Origin: Rohdeia sp041398665
GTDB taxonomy: Bacteria > Planctomycetota > UBA1135 > GCA-002686595
DNA: 64,000 bases
Reading direction: 5' to 3'
Assembly: GCA_041398665.1 (NCBI GenBank)
Contig: JAWKUH010000014.1
Location: forward strand, 67,807-131,806
Part shown: piece by piece, positions 9,685 through 17,354 of the stretch
Position numbering within the stretch: position 1 is the first letter of the stretch
Layout: each line of letters opens with the position of its first letter
The notes under the pieces: generated by a model
What the model was told of the DNA's origin: nothing
Databases searched by the model: none
Seen by the model: only the letters and a program-made list of their open reading frames with translations
Made by a program: the position numbers and the translations under genes

Positions 9685-11550
9685 TCAGCCCGCGACGTCG
9701 AGCTCTTCGGCGTGCTGGCCGCCCCGGCGCTTCGACGAGCCGCCGTGCTTCCCGCCGTGCGAGCGGAGCTCGCGTTCGAGCGCGGCACGGTAGCGCGGGA
9801 TCAGGTCGTGACGCCCCGCGTCGCGCAGCGCGCGCTCCACGAAGCGCCGGTTCTCGGGTTCCTTCCAGCGCACGAGCGCCTTCTGCTGCTTGCGCTCGGC
9901 CATGGTGCGCGGGACGTAGACGTCCTCGCCCGTGATCGGGTCGATGCCCGTCGCGAACTGGACCATGCCGCGCGTCATCGGGAGCGGGAGGAACTCCTGC
10001 GCCTGCTCCGGGCTGTAGTTGCGCTCGAGCAGCTTCTCGAACAGCAGGACCGCGTCCGCGAGCGTGGTGCCCGGGTGCCCGACGATGAAGTAGTTCGCGA
10101 GGTACTGGTCCTTGCCGCGCTCGGCGCACGACGTGCGATACTCCTTCTCGAACTCCTCGTACTTGTCGAAGCTCGGCTTGTTCATGAGCCGCAGCACCTC
10201 GGGCGACGCGTGCTCGGGCGCGAGCTTCATGCGGCCGGGGACGTGCTCCTGCACGAGCGTGTCGTGCAACGGGAGCGTCTTGCCGTGCTTGTTCCGCAGC
10301 ATGTCGTAGCGGACCCCGCTCGACACGAAGGTGTGGCGCACCCCGCCCGTCGCCTTCACGAGGCCGAGGAGGCGCCGATAGCCCTCGCTGGCCTTGTCGA
10401 GCCGGAGCGCCGGGCACGGGTCGGGCGTCAGGCAGTCGCGGTCGAGGCAGGCCTCGCCCTTCTCGAGGAGCTTGCAGCCGAGCCCCCACATGTTGGCCGT
10501 CGGTCCGCCGACGTCCGTGATCGTCCCGCGGAAGTCGTAGCGCTCGGCGAGCGCTGCCGCCTCCTTCAGGATCGACGCTTCGCTGCGGCCCTGGATCGAG
10601 CGCCCCTGGTGGAACGTGATCGAGCAGAACGAGCAGTCCGCGAAGCAGCCGCGGTGCGTGTTGATCGAGTAGCGCACGGGCTCGAGCGCCGGGACCCCGC
10701 CGTGCTCGTCGTGGTCGGGGTGCCACATGCGCCGGAACGGCAGGTCGTAGTAGGAATCGACCTCCTCCGCGCTCGCCGGCGGGAGCGGCGGGTGCTGCAG
10801 CACGACGCGATCGGCGTGCGGCTGCGCGATGACGCGACCCGTCGGACGGTTCTCCTCGCGCACCGCCTGGAACAGGTCGACGAGGAGTCGCTCGTCCTTC
10901 TCGAGCTCCTCGAACGAGGCGACCGTTCGCGCGCCTTCGGGGACCTCGCGCACGACTTCGCAGGTCTGTGCGATGCCGGTCAGTGGTTCGCCGCGTCCGC
11001 AGCGCTCCGTGATCTCGAGCGCCGTCCGCTCGCCCATGCCCCACACGAGCAGGTCGGCCTTGCTGTCGATCAGGATCGACCGACGCATCCGGTCGTCCCA
11101 GAAGTCGTAGTAGGCGAGGCGCCGCGGACCCGCCTCGAGTCCGCCGACGACGACCGGCACGCCGCGGAAGTGCTGCCGCGCGGCCGAGGTGTACGCGATC
11201 GTCGCGCGGTTCGGCCGTCCCGGACGCCCGCCGGGGCGGTACACGTCGCGGCGCCGCTTCTTCTTCGCCGCGGTGTAGTTCGTGACCATCGAGTCGATGG
11301 TCCCGGCCGTCACTCCGACCCACAGCAGGGGTGCGGGCAGGCGTCGCCAACCGCTCCCGTCCGGCTCGAGGTCGGGGCAGTCGAGAATGCCGACGCGATA
11401 GCCCTTCGACTCGAGGTAGCGCCCGATCGCCGCCGCTCCGAAGGAGTAGTGGTCGACGTAGGCGTCACCCGTGACGATCAGGACGTCGAGCGCGTCCCAG
11501 CCGCGCTCGCGCATCTCGGCGCGAGTCCTGGGCAGGAAGGGTGCAGGCAT
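9685..11550 (-). CDS. ygiQ: YgiQ family (UPF0313) radical SAM protein
   Basis: 621 residues. The radical SAM cluster motif C-x3-C-x2-C is present as CFADCSFCS, preceded by RYSINTHRG and followed by HQGRSIQGRSEASIL. The N-terminal region (DVLIVTGDAYVDHYSFGAAAIGRYLESKG) is the cobalamin-binding-like domain typical of YgiQ. The C-terminal EFLPLPMTRGMVQFATGIDP and IVGHPGTTLADA segments are also characteristic. The length fits the usual 600-750 residues, at the short end. The lysine-rich C-terminus (HGGKHGGSSKRRGGQHAEE) is a low-complexity extension. The substrate of the family is not established. The gene is apparently monocistronic, with 95 bases to the neighbouring gene on its downstream-numbered side. 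Confidence 0.93.
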   Translation of the reverse strand: MPAPFLPRTRAEMRERGWDALDVLIVTGDAYVDHYSFGAAAIGRYLESKGYRVGILDCPDLEPDGSGWRRLPAPLLWVGVTAGTIDSMVTNYTAAKKKRRRDVYRPGGRPGRPNRATIAYTSAARQHFRGVPVVVGGLEAGPRRLAYYDFWDDRMRRSILIDSKADLLVWGMGERTALEITERCGRGEPLTGIAQTCEVVREVPEGARTVASFEELEKDERLLVDLFQAVREENRPTGRVIAQPHADRVVLQHPPLPPASAEEVDSYYDLPFRRMWHPDHDEHGGVPALEPVRYSINTHRGCFADCSFCSITFHQGRSIQGRSEASILKEAAALAERYDFRGTITDVGGPTANMWGLGCKLLEKGEACLDRDCLTPDPCPALRLDKASEGYRRLLGLVKATGGVRHTFVSSGVRYDMLRNKHGKTLPLHDTLVQEHVPGRMKLAPEHASPEVLRLMNKPSFDKYEEFEKEYRTSCAERGKDQYLANYFIVGHPGTTLADAVLLFEKLLERNYSPEQAQEFLPLPMTRGMVQFATGIDPITGEDVYVPRTMAERKQQKALVRWKEPENRRFVERALRDAGRHDLIPRYRAALERELRSHGGKHGGSSKRRGGQHAEELDVAG

Positions 11551-11645
11551 TGGGTCTCAGGCTCGCACGTGTGAACGGCAATGCGAGCGGTGTTCGCACT
11601 CTTTCGGTCGGCGACTAGGACGTGTTCGGATCGCGCACGGTGCCG

Positions 11646-13139
11646 TCAACCCTTGCGCATCTCGGCGAGCCAGTCGTAGAGCCGCTCGCGCAGCCCGGCC
11701 ATGGTCATGCCGAGTTCGGACTCGAGGACGACCACGGGAGTTTCACCCTTGCCGAGCCGTTTCAAGATCTCGACCAGGTCGTCGGGGCGGGACTCGAAGA
11801 GGTACGCCCCGAAGGCGTGGGCCACCACGAGGTCCTCCGCGGAGAAGTTCTTCGCGGGCTTGCCGACCAGGGCGACGAGGTTCATCTCGGGCGACGTCTG
11901 GCGGAGGACGATGCGGGCCTCCTCGAGCCAGTCCGTCTGCGGGTCCTTGAGGCGCTCGCCGAGCTTCGGCCCGTCGCCCTGGCCGTACTCGTCGCGCTGG
12001 ATCCACAGGGACAACCGCGTCCCGCACAGGTGGTGCGAGAGGTAGAGCCCGAGCCCGGCGCGGACCCAGCCCTTGTCGAGGTCGCAGTGGAAGACGTTGT
12101 CGAAGAAGAGACCGACGCGCTGGGTCGCCGTCATGTCGTAGCGCCCCTTCGGGTCGTTCGACGCGACGCCGATGCAGCCGCGACCGAACGACGACGAACC
12201 CGCCTGCGCGGTCTGGGCGGCGTCGCCCTTGAACTCGGGGTGCTTCGAGTAGAACTGCAGCCGCAGTGAATCGTCCGCCATGTCGTAGACGCGGATCTTG
12301 ACCTGCGTCCACGGGTCCTCGACGCCGAAGGCCCACGGCAGGAAGTCGCCCGCCTGGTGGACGATCTCGAGGAGGCGCTGCGCCTCCTGCGGTTCGCCGG
12401 TGCTCGAGACGAGCACGCGCGGCACCTCGAGGACGACGGACCACGGGATGCCGGTCGCCTCGCCGCCGACGTCGGTCTCCGTCCGTGTGCCGGTCGGGAG
12501 TGCCGCGTCGGACTCCTTGAAGAAGCCGCGGACGGCGGCGCGCCGGAGCTTCGCCGCCACGACCTCCTTCATGCGCCACTCCTCGCGCTGCTCGTCCCAG
12601 GCGCGTCCCGCGCGCTCCTCGAGCAACTCGTTCGCGGGGTCCATCAGGACCAGCTTCTCGAGTTCCTTGCGCAGCGCCTCGACGTGGCGCGGCTGCATGT
12701 CGCTCTGCGGGAAGCACTCGTCGAGCTTGTACTCGAGGTCCTCCGCGGCCTTGCGGCGCTCCGCCTCGAACGCGGCGAGGTCCTCCTCGGAGACGCGGTT
12801 CTTCGGTTCCTTGTACTTCTTGTAGACCCACTGCCCCTTCGACTTGGAGTAGCCGAGGGCCTTTCGCGCGTCCGAGTTGTCGGAGTCGTACTCGAGGACG
12901 CAGCGGTAGATCTGGTCGCGCTCGACGTCGGCCTTGATCTTGTCGGCGCGCTCCGCGAGCTCGATCGCCTTCTGCAGGATCTCGGCGCGGAGCTCGTCGA
13001 GGTTGCGGAGCTCCTGCGGTGCGGTCGTCGCCGCGGCGAGCGGCGCGACGCGGGAGGGTTCGGTCGTCGCGAGGGCGGCGGGCAGGACGCCGAGGGAGAG
13101 GGCGATGGAGGCGGCTCGGAACACGTTCTTCGTCGTCAT
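11646..13139 (-). CDS. Secreted protein with possible inactive gluzincin-peptidase fold
   Basis: About 497 residues. The start at 13139 (MTTKNVFRAASIALSLGVLP) gives a clean signal peptide; an in-frame ATG lies 18 codons upstream. After the signal comes a helical, charged region (residues ~45-210) with a repeated-looking YDSDNSDARKALGYSKSKGQWVYKKYKE segment, then a globular domain. Near residue 345 the sequence WVRAGLGLYLSHHL resembles the zinc-binding WLxEGLAEYLS turn of peptidase-MA/DUF1570-type gluzincins, but the glutamate is missing and no HExxH precedes it (NVFHCDLDKG instead). If the relationship is real the protein is catalytically dead. It ends in a helix (LGMTMAGLRERLYDWLAEM). The family call is tentative; secretion is well supported. 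Confidence 0.7.
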   Translation of the reverse strand: MTTKNVFRAASIALSLGVLPAALATTEPSRVAPLAAATTAPQELRNLDELRAEILQKAIELAERADKIKADVERDQIYRCVLEYDSDNSDARKALGYSKSKGQWVYKKYKEPKNRVSEEDLAAFEAERRKAAEDLEYKLDECFPQSDMQPRHVEALRKELEKLVLMDPANELLEERAGRAWDEQREEWRMKEVVAAKLRRAAVRGFFKESDAALPTGTRTETDVGGEATGIPWSVVLEVPRVLVSSTGEPQEAQRLLEIVHQAGDFLPWAFGVEDPWTQVKIRVYDMADDSLRLQFYSKHPEFKGDAAQTAQAGSSSFGRGCIGVASNDPKGRYDMTATQRVGLFFDNVFHCDLDKGWVRAGLGLYLSHHLCGTRLSLWIQRDEYGQGDGPKLGERLKDPQTDWLEEARIVLRQTSPEMNLVALVGKPAKNFSAEDLVVAHAFGAYLFESRPDDLVEILKRLGKGETPVVVLESELGMTMAGLRERLYDWLAEMRKG

Positions 13140-13250
13140 CGTCGGGGCTGCTCGGGGACGCACCGGGCGGTGCGTGGTCTCCTGACCGTACACGAAAGCG
13201 CTCGGCTCGCGCGGGGTACGACGGCTCGATCGGAACGGGACCTCCCGCGC

Positions 13251-14453
13251 CTACGCGCCGGGGCGCTCCCGCATCCAGGTCGCGAGCGCGCCGGCGAGCG
13301 CCTCGTACTCCCCGGCGTGGTTGTAGGCCTGGGCGGAGACGCGGAGGAGGCGCTTCGGCGGCGCGGGCCAGGGCGCGGCGACGACCTCGAAGCCGCGCTC
13401 CTCGAACCAGTCGTGCGCGGGATCGACGCCCGGGTGCGACGGTTCGGGCTCGTCGGGGTGCCGGTCGGGCAGCGGGACGCTCGCGAGCGACGCGATCATC
13501 GACGCCGGTGCCGGTTCTCCGATCCCGAGGACGTCCTGGAAGCGTCGACGCGCGCCGAGGACGAGGTCGCGGTTGTGCCGCCGCAGTCCCTCGAACCCGC
13601 CGTCCATCAGCGACCCCAGGAACTCGATCGCGTCGGGGATCACGAGCCACGGGCTCGGGTCGACCGTGCCGTAGAAGTCGGCCTCGAGACGGAAGCGCGA
13701 ACGTCGGCTCGTGTCCGCGTTGCGGCCGTGGCTGACGACGAGCGGCGGCGTGCGCTCCTGCAGGTCGCGGCGCACGTGGAGGAAGGCCGAGCCCTTCGGC
13801 GTGCACAGCCACTTGTGGCAGTTGCCCGTGTAGTAGCCCGCGCCGATCGCGTCGAGGTCGAGCGGCAGCATGCCCGGCGCGTGCGCTCCGTCGATCAGCG
13901 TCTCGACGCCGCGCTCCCGCGCGAGCGCGACGATGCGTTCGACCGGCAGCACGAGCCCCGTCGCGCTCGTCACGTGGTCGACGACGACGAGCTTCGTGCG
14001 CGACGTGAGCGCTCGCTCGATCGCCTCCACGGCGACGTCGGGGCCGGCGATCGGGAACGGCAACGGCACCGTGACGAACTCCGCTCCGGCGTGCTCGCAC
14101 ACCGCCCTCGCGGCGTTCGCGGTCGCGTTGTACTCGTGGTCGAAGGCGAGCACCTGGTCGCCGGGCGCGAGCGGGAACCAGCGCAGGACCCAGTTGACGC
14201 CCATGGTCGCGTTCGCGACCGGCACGAGGTCGTCGGGGTGCGCGCCGACGAAGTCGCCGAGGACGGTGCGGACGTGCTCGAGCGCCGGGTCGAGCTCCTT
14301 CAGGAAGAAGCGCACGGGCTGGTGCTCGAGCCGGTCGCGCCAGACCTGCTGCGCCGCGAGGACCGGGCGCGGGCACGCGCCGAAGCTGCCGTGGTTGAGG
14401 AAGGCCTGCTCGGGATCGAGGTCCCAGTGCTTCGCGTGGGGCGAGTTCGCCAT
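13251..14453 (-). CDS. PLP-dependent class V aminotransferase-fold enzyme (isopenicillin N epimerase-like)
   Basis: 400 residues, a full-length class V fold. The start region AFLNHGSFGACPRPVL is the typical substrate-binding N-terminus of the isopenicillin N epimerase/cysteine desulfurase-like subfamily. The cofactor aspartate is in ETLIDGAHAPGMLPLDLD, and the Schiff-base lysine is in GNCHKWLCTPKGSAFLH (near residue 205-215). The preceding VVVDHVTSATGLVLPV and following RRDLQERTPPLVVSHG also match. It could act as an epimerase, a desulfurase-like enzyme or a kynureninase-like enzyme; the sequence does not decide. It lies 10 bases from the start-side neighbour, the GT2 gene, on the same strand, so they may share a transcript. 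Confidence 0.88.
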   Translation of the reverse strand: MANSPHAKHWDLDPEQAFLNHGSFGACPRPVLAAQQVWRDRLEHQPVRFFLKELDPALEHVRTVLGDFVGAHPDDLVPVANATMGVNWVLRWFPLAPGDQVLAFDHEYNATANAARAVCEHAGAEFVTVPLPFPIAGPDVAVEAIERALTSRTKLVVVDHVTSATGLVLPVERIVALARERGVETLIDGAHAPGMLPLDLDAIGAGYYTGNCHKWLCTPKGSAFLHVRRDLQERTPPLVVSHGRNADTSRRSRFRLEADFYGTVDPSPWLVIPDAIEFLGSLMDGGFEGLRRHNRDLVLGARRRFQDVLGIGEPAPASMIASLASVPLPDRHPDEPEPSHPGVDPAHDWFEERGFEVVAAPWPAPPKRLLRVSAQAYNHAGEYEALAGALATWMRERPGA

Positions 14454-14463
14454 CGCGAAGAGG

Positions 14464-15426
14464 CTACAGGCGCGACTTCTTCTCCACCAGGTCGGCGAGG
14501 AGGCCGACCGTCAACACCTGCACCGCTGCGACGAACAGGAACACCGTCTTGTCGCCGAGGTTCGGCGGGCTCTCGATGAAGAGGTCGTAGCCCAGCGACA
14601 CCATCAAGGCGAGCAGCAGGAAGCCGAAGGCGGGGTAGAACACCTTCAGCGGGTTGAAGTACATCACCGTGCGGATGATCAGCGCGGTGAAGCCGAGCGT
14701 GTCGCGGATCGGCCGGATCTTCGAGCGACCCTCGCGGTGCGCGTAGCTGATGTCGACGTAGTCCACGCGGTGCCCGTTCGTCAGCGACGCCAGCGTGATC
14801 GTGGTCGTGAACGAGAAGCCGTCGGGCAGGATCGGCCGGTAGCGCAGCACGAGCTCGCGGCGGAACGCGCGCAGCCCCGAGTTGAGGTCGGGGATCGGCG
14901 TGCCCGCGAGGAACGACGCCAACTGACGCAGGATGGCCTTCGCCGGGCGACGCACGAGCGGGATGTTCACGTCCGCACCGCGCCGCGCGCCGACCACCAT
15001 CTCGGCGCCGTCGTCGATGCGCGCGAGGAGGTCGGGGATGCGGTCCTCGGGGTACGTCCCGTCGGCGTCGGTGATCATCACGACGCGGTGGCGCGCCGAC
15101 GCGAAGCCGCTCTTCAGCGCGGCGCCGTACCCGCGGTTGGTGCCGTGGTGCAGCACGCGCAGCGCGGGGTAGCGCGCCTTGAGCGCGTCGAGCTTCACGC
15201 TCGTCCCGTCGGTCGAACCGTCGTCGACGACGAGCACCTCGAGCGGCACGCCGACGTCGAGGTTCGAGAGTCGGTCGACGACGCCCTCGATGCCCTCGCT
15301 CTCGTTGAAGGCGGGCACGACGACGGTGACGCCCGACGCCGTCAGGCGGTCGGTCGGCGAGGGCACGACGACGACGGGTTTCTCCGTCGGGGCCGCTGGA
15401 GCGCTGGACGAGGTGTTGGGTGACAT
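14464..15426 (-). CDS. Membrane-anchored family 2 glycosyltransferase (polyprenyl-phosphate sugar type)
   Basis: About 320 residues. The GT2 fold is clear: VTVVVPAFNESEGIEGVV at about residue 33, the nucleotide-binding VLVVDDGSTDGT, then a TNRGYGAALKSGF loop and MITDADGTYPEDRIPDLL carrying the DxD-equivalent. DLNSGLRAFRREL and YAHREGRSKI follow, as in dolichol-phosphate mannose synthase-like enzymes. Two C-terminal transmembrane helices (FYPAFGFLLLALMVSLGY and TVFLFVAAVQVLTVGLLADL) anchor it to the inner membrane. The likely reaction is transfer of a sugar from a nucleotide donor to polyprenyl phosphate. The start MSPNTSS is chosen because the upstream open frame is low complexity. The next gene downstream on the same strand is the class V aminotransferase. 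Confidence 0.9.
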   Translation of the reverse strand: MSPNTSSSAPAAPTEKPVVVVPSPTDRLTASGVTVVVPAFNESEGIEGVVDRLSNLDVGVPLEVLVVDDGSTDGTSVKLDALKARYPALRVLHHGTNRGYGAALKSGFASARHRVVMITDADGTYPEDRIPDLLARIDDGAEMVVGARRGADVNIPLVRRPAKAILRQLASFLAGTPIPDLNSGLRAFRRELVLRYRPILPDGFSFTTTITLASLTNGHRVDYVDISYAHREGRSKIRPIRDTLGFTALIIRTVMYFNPLKVFYPAFGFLLLALMVSLGYDLFIESPPNLGDKTVFLFVAAVQVLTVGLLADLVEKKSRL

Positions 15427-15559
15427 GGCGAGCGGGCCGAGGATAGTCGGGACGCCCGGTCTCCCGATGGACGCATCGCGTAACGGTCCCGTTCCCTGCG
15501 CGAGTGAACTCCGCGGTTTCGTCCGCGCCGGAGCGCGAGGACCCGACGCGGCGCCTCCG

Positions 15560-15946
15560 TCAGTCGAGGTGCTGCCGGTGCCAACCGACGAGCACGTCGC
15601 GGTCGTCGAGGAAGAGCGTGAAGACGTCGAGCCCGAGGAGGCCCCACGCCCGCTCGTAGCGCAGCACCGTCGCGACGTCCCGCCCCGAGTCCCGCTGCGC
15701 ACGCTCGAGCGCCGCGGATTCGCCCGGCCCGAGCTCCGCGTCCTCCCACCCGCCGCCCGGCGGGCGCACGAACTCGTGCGCGTCGTGGATCGTTCCGCCG
15801 GTCGTCACGGTCTCGACGGCGTAGGTCCGGAACAGTCCGACGTCGAGCCGGTCGGCGACCTCGTCGCCGCCCACGCGGCCCGCTCCGATCGTGTGCATGC
15901 AGCCCGTCGCGACGAGGACGAGCGACAGCGCGACGGCGAGTCTCAA
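15560..15946 (-). CDS. Small lipoprotein overlapping mutY through TTGA
   Basis: About 128 residues, proposed from a TTG start at 15944-15946 whose last two bases are the first two of the mutY stop (TTGA). Immediately after the start lies LRLAVALSLVLVATGCMHT, a hydrophobic signal ending in a lipobox-like ATGC, so Cys20 would be lipidated. The mature part includes VADRLDVGLFRTYAVETVTTGGTIHDAHEFVRP and ends LFLDDRDVLVGWHRQHLD. I do not recognise a family. The overlap implies translational coupling to mutY, an odd partner for an envelope lipoprotein. No ATG or GTG precedes the signal sequence in frame at a sensible distance. Confidence 0.7.
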   Translation of the reverse strand: MRLAVALSLVLVATGCMHTIGAGRVGGDEVADRLDVGLFRTYAVETVTTGGTIHDAHEFVRPPGGGWEDAELGPGESAALERAQRDSGRDVATVLRYERAWGLLGLDVFTLFLDDRDVLVGWHRQHLD

Positions 15947-17136
15947 CGCCGACCCCTGCGCGCGTCGCGCGCGAGCTCGGACCGTTCGAGCACCTTGCGC
16001 GCGATGCCGGTCAACGGACGCTCGTGCAACCTCGCGATCGGCAGCCACGAGAGTTCCGCGCCGTCGCCCGCGGGGAGCGGCGCCCACAGGTCCGCGCGGT
16101 GCACGCGCGCCTCGATGCGGTGGCGCGTGATGCCGTGGCGGAGCGTGAAGAGTTCCTCGCGCAGACGGAAGTCGCGGTGCGGCCAGGTGCGCGGCCACAG
16201 GCGCTCGCTGCCGATCTCGCGCGTCGGGAACTCGAAGAGCCCCGCCATGCGACCGCGGTCGGGTCGGCGCCGCACGAGCACGCGGTCGCGACCGACGGCG
16301 AGCGCGATCTCGAGCTCGACCGCGATCGGCTCGGGGCGCACGCGCGGGCGCGGGAGTTCGTGCTCGCGACCGACGAGTCGGGCGCGGCAACGCTCCTTCC
16401 ACGGACACACCAGGCACTTCGGGTTGCGCGGCGTGCACAGCGTCGCGCCGAGTTCCATCAGCGCCTGGTTGAACGCGCCGGGACCGTCGGGTCCGCGACC
16501 GTCGGGAGGGACGAGACGCCCGGCGAGTCGCCACGCGGCGTTGCGCAGTCCGGCGGAGCCCGCGGCGCTCTCCAGTTCGAACACGCGCGCGAGCACGCGC
16601 TCGACGTTGCCGTCGACGAGCGGCTCCGAGAAGCCGTACGCGATGGAGAGCACTGCCGCGGCCGTGTACGGCCCGACACCGGGCAGGTCGAGCGCCTCGT
16701 CGAGCCGCTGCGGGAAGCGCCCGCCGTACTCCGCGGCGATCACCTTCGCGGCGTCGCGCAGCGCGCGCGCGCGACGGTAGTAGCCGAGCCCGCTCCACGC
16801 CGCCATCAGCTCGTCGTCGGTCGCGCGCGCGAGGCTGTCGACGTCGGGGAAGCGCTCGAGGAAGCGCGGCCAGTACTCGGCGACGCGAGCGACCTGCGTC
16901 TGCTGGAGCATCGCCTCGCTGATCCAGATCGCGTAGGGGTCGCGCGAGCGTCGCCACGGCAGGTCGCGCGCGTGCAGCGCGAACCACGCGCACAGCTCGA
17001 GGCGCATCGTCGCGGCGTCGTGCAGCGCGAGCCGGTCCAGGACCTCGTCGCGCCGCTCGCCGGCGGGCGTCGGCTCGGCGTCGGAGGGCTCGTCCGGAGT
17101 CGCTCCGTCCGATCCGTCCGCTTCCGTCACCGACAT
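15943..17136 (-). CDS. mutY: A/G-specific adenine DNA glycosylase MutY
   Basis: About 397 residues. It removes adenine mispaired with 8-oxoguanine. The catalytic glutamate lies in ISEAMLQQTQV, the helix-hairpin-helix is LPGVGPYTAAAVLSIAYG, and the catalytic aspartate is in VDGNVERVLAR. The 4Fe-4S ligands follow the family spacing C-x6-C-x2-C-x5-C (CTPRNPKCLVCPWKERC). A C-terminal MutT-like domain (about residues 270-380), which reads 8-oxoG, is present with RGRMAGLFEFPTRE. The start MSVTEADG adds an acidic ~45-residue N-terminal extension before the core; another in-frame ATG 15 codons upstream is less likely. The gene is coupled to the downstream lipoprotein. Confidence 0.95.
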   Translation of the reverse strand: MSVTEADGSDGATPDEPSDAEPTPAGERRDEVLDRLALHDAATMRLELCAWFALHARDLPWRRSRDPYAIWISEAMLQQTQVARVAEYWPRFLERFPDVDSLARATDDELMAAWSGLGYYRRARALRDAAKVIAAEYGGRFPQRLDEALDLPGVGPYTAAAVLSIAYGFSEPLVDGNVERVLARVFELESAAGSAGLRNAAWRLAGRLVPPDGRGPDGPGAFNQALMELGATLCTPRNPKCLVCPWKERCRARLVGREHELPRPRVRPEPIAVELEIALAVGRDRVLVRRRPDRGRMAGLFEFPTREIGSERLWPRTWPHRDFRLREELFTLRHGITRHRIEARVHRADLWAPLPAGDGAELSWLPIARLHERPLTGIARKVLERSELARDARRGRR

Positions 17137-17354
17137 GCGCGCATCGTACTCGCGCTCCCCGCGGCGTCGACGGTGCGGCACCGGAAGACGGGTGCGTCGC
17201 GCGCTCCGGGTCGACGCGGAAAACTCTTCCGGGACCCGGGCGGCGAGGGCGGGATACGTTGCGGTGCTCGCGGGTCGAGCGCCGTGGGGACGGCGCGGCC
17301 GCAGGGACGGGGCGCGGAGGGGATCGCGAGCGCCGCCCCGATCGGGACCGGACC

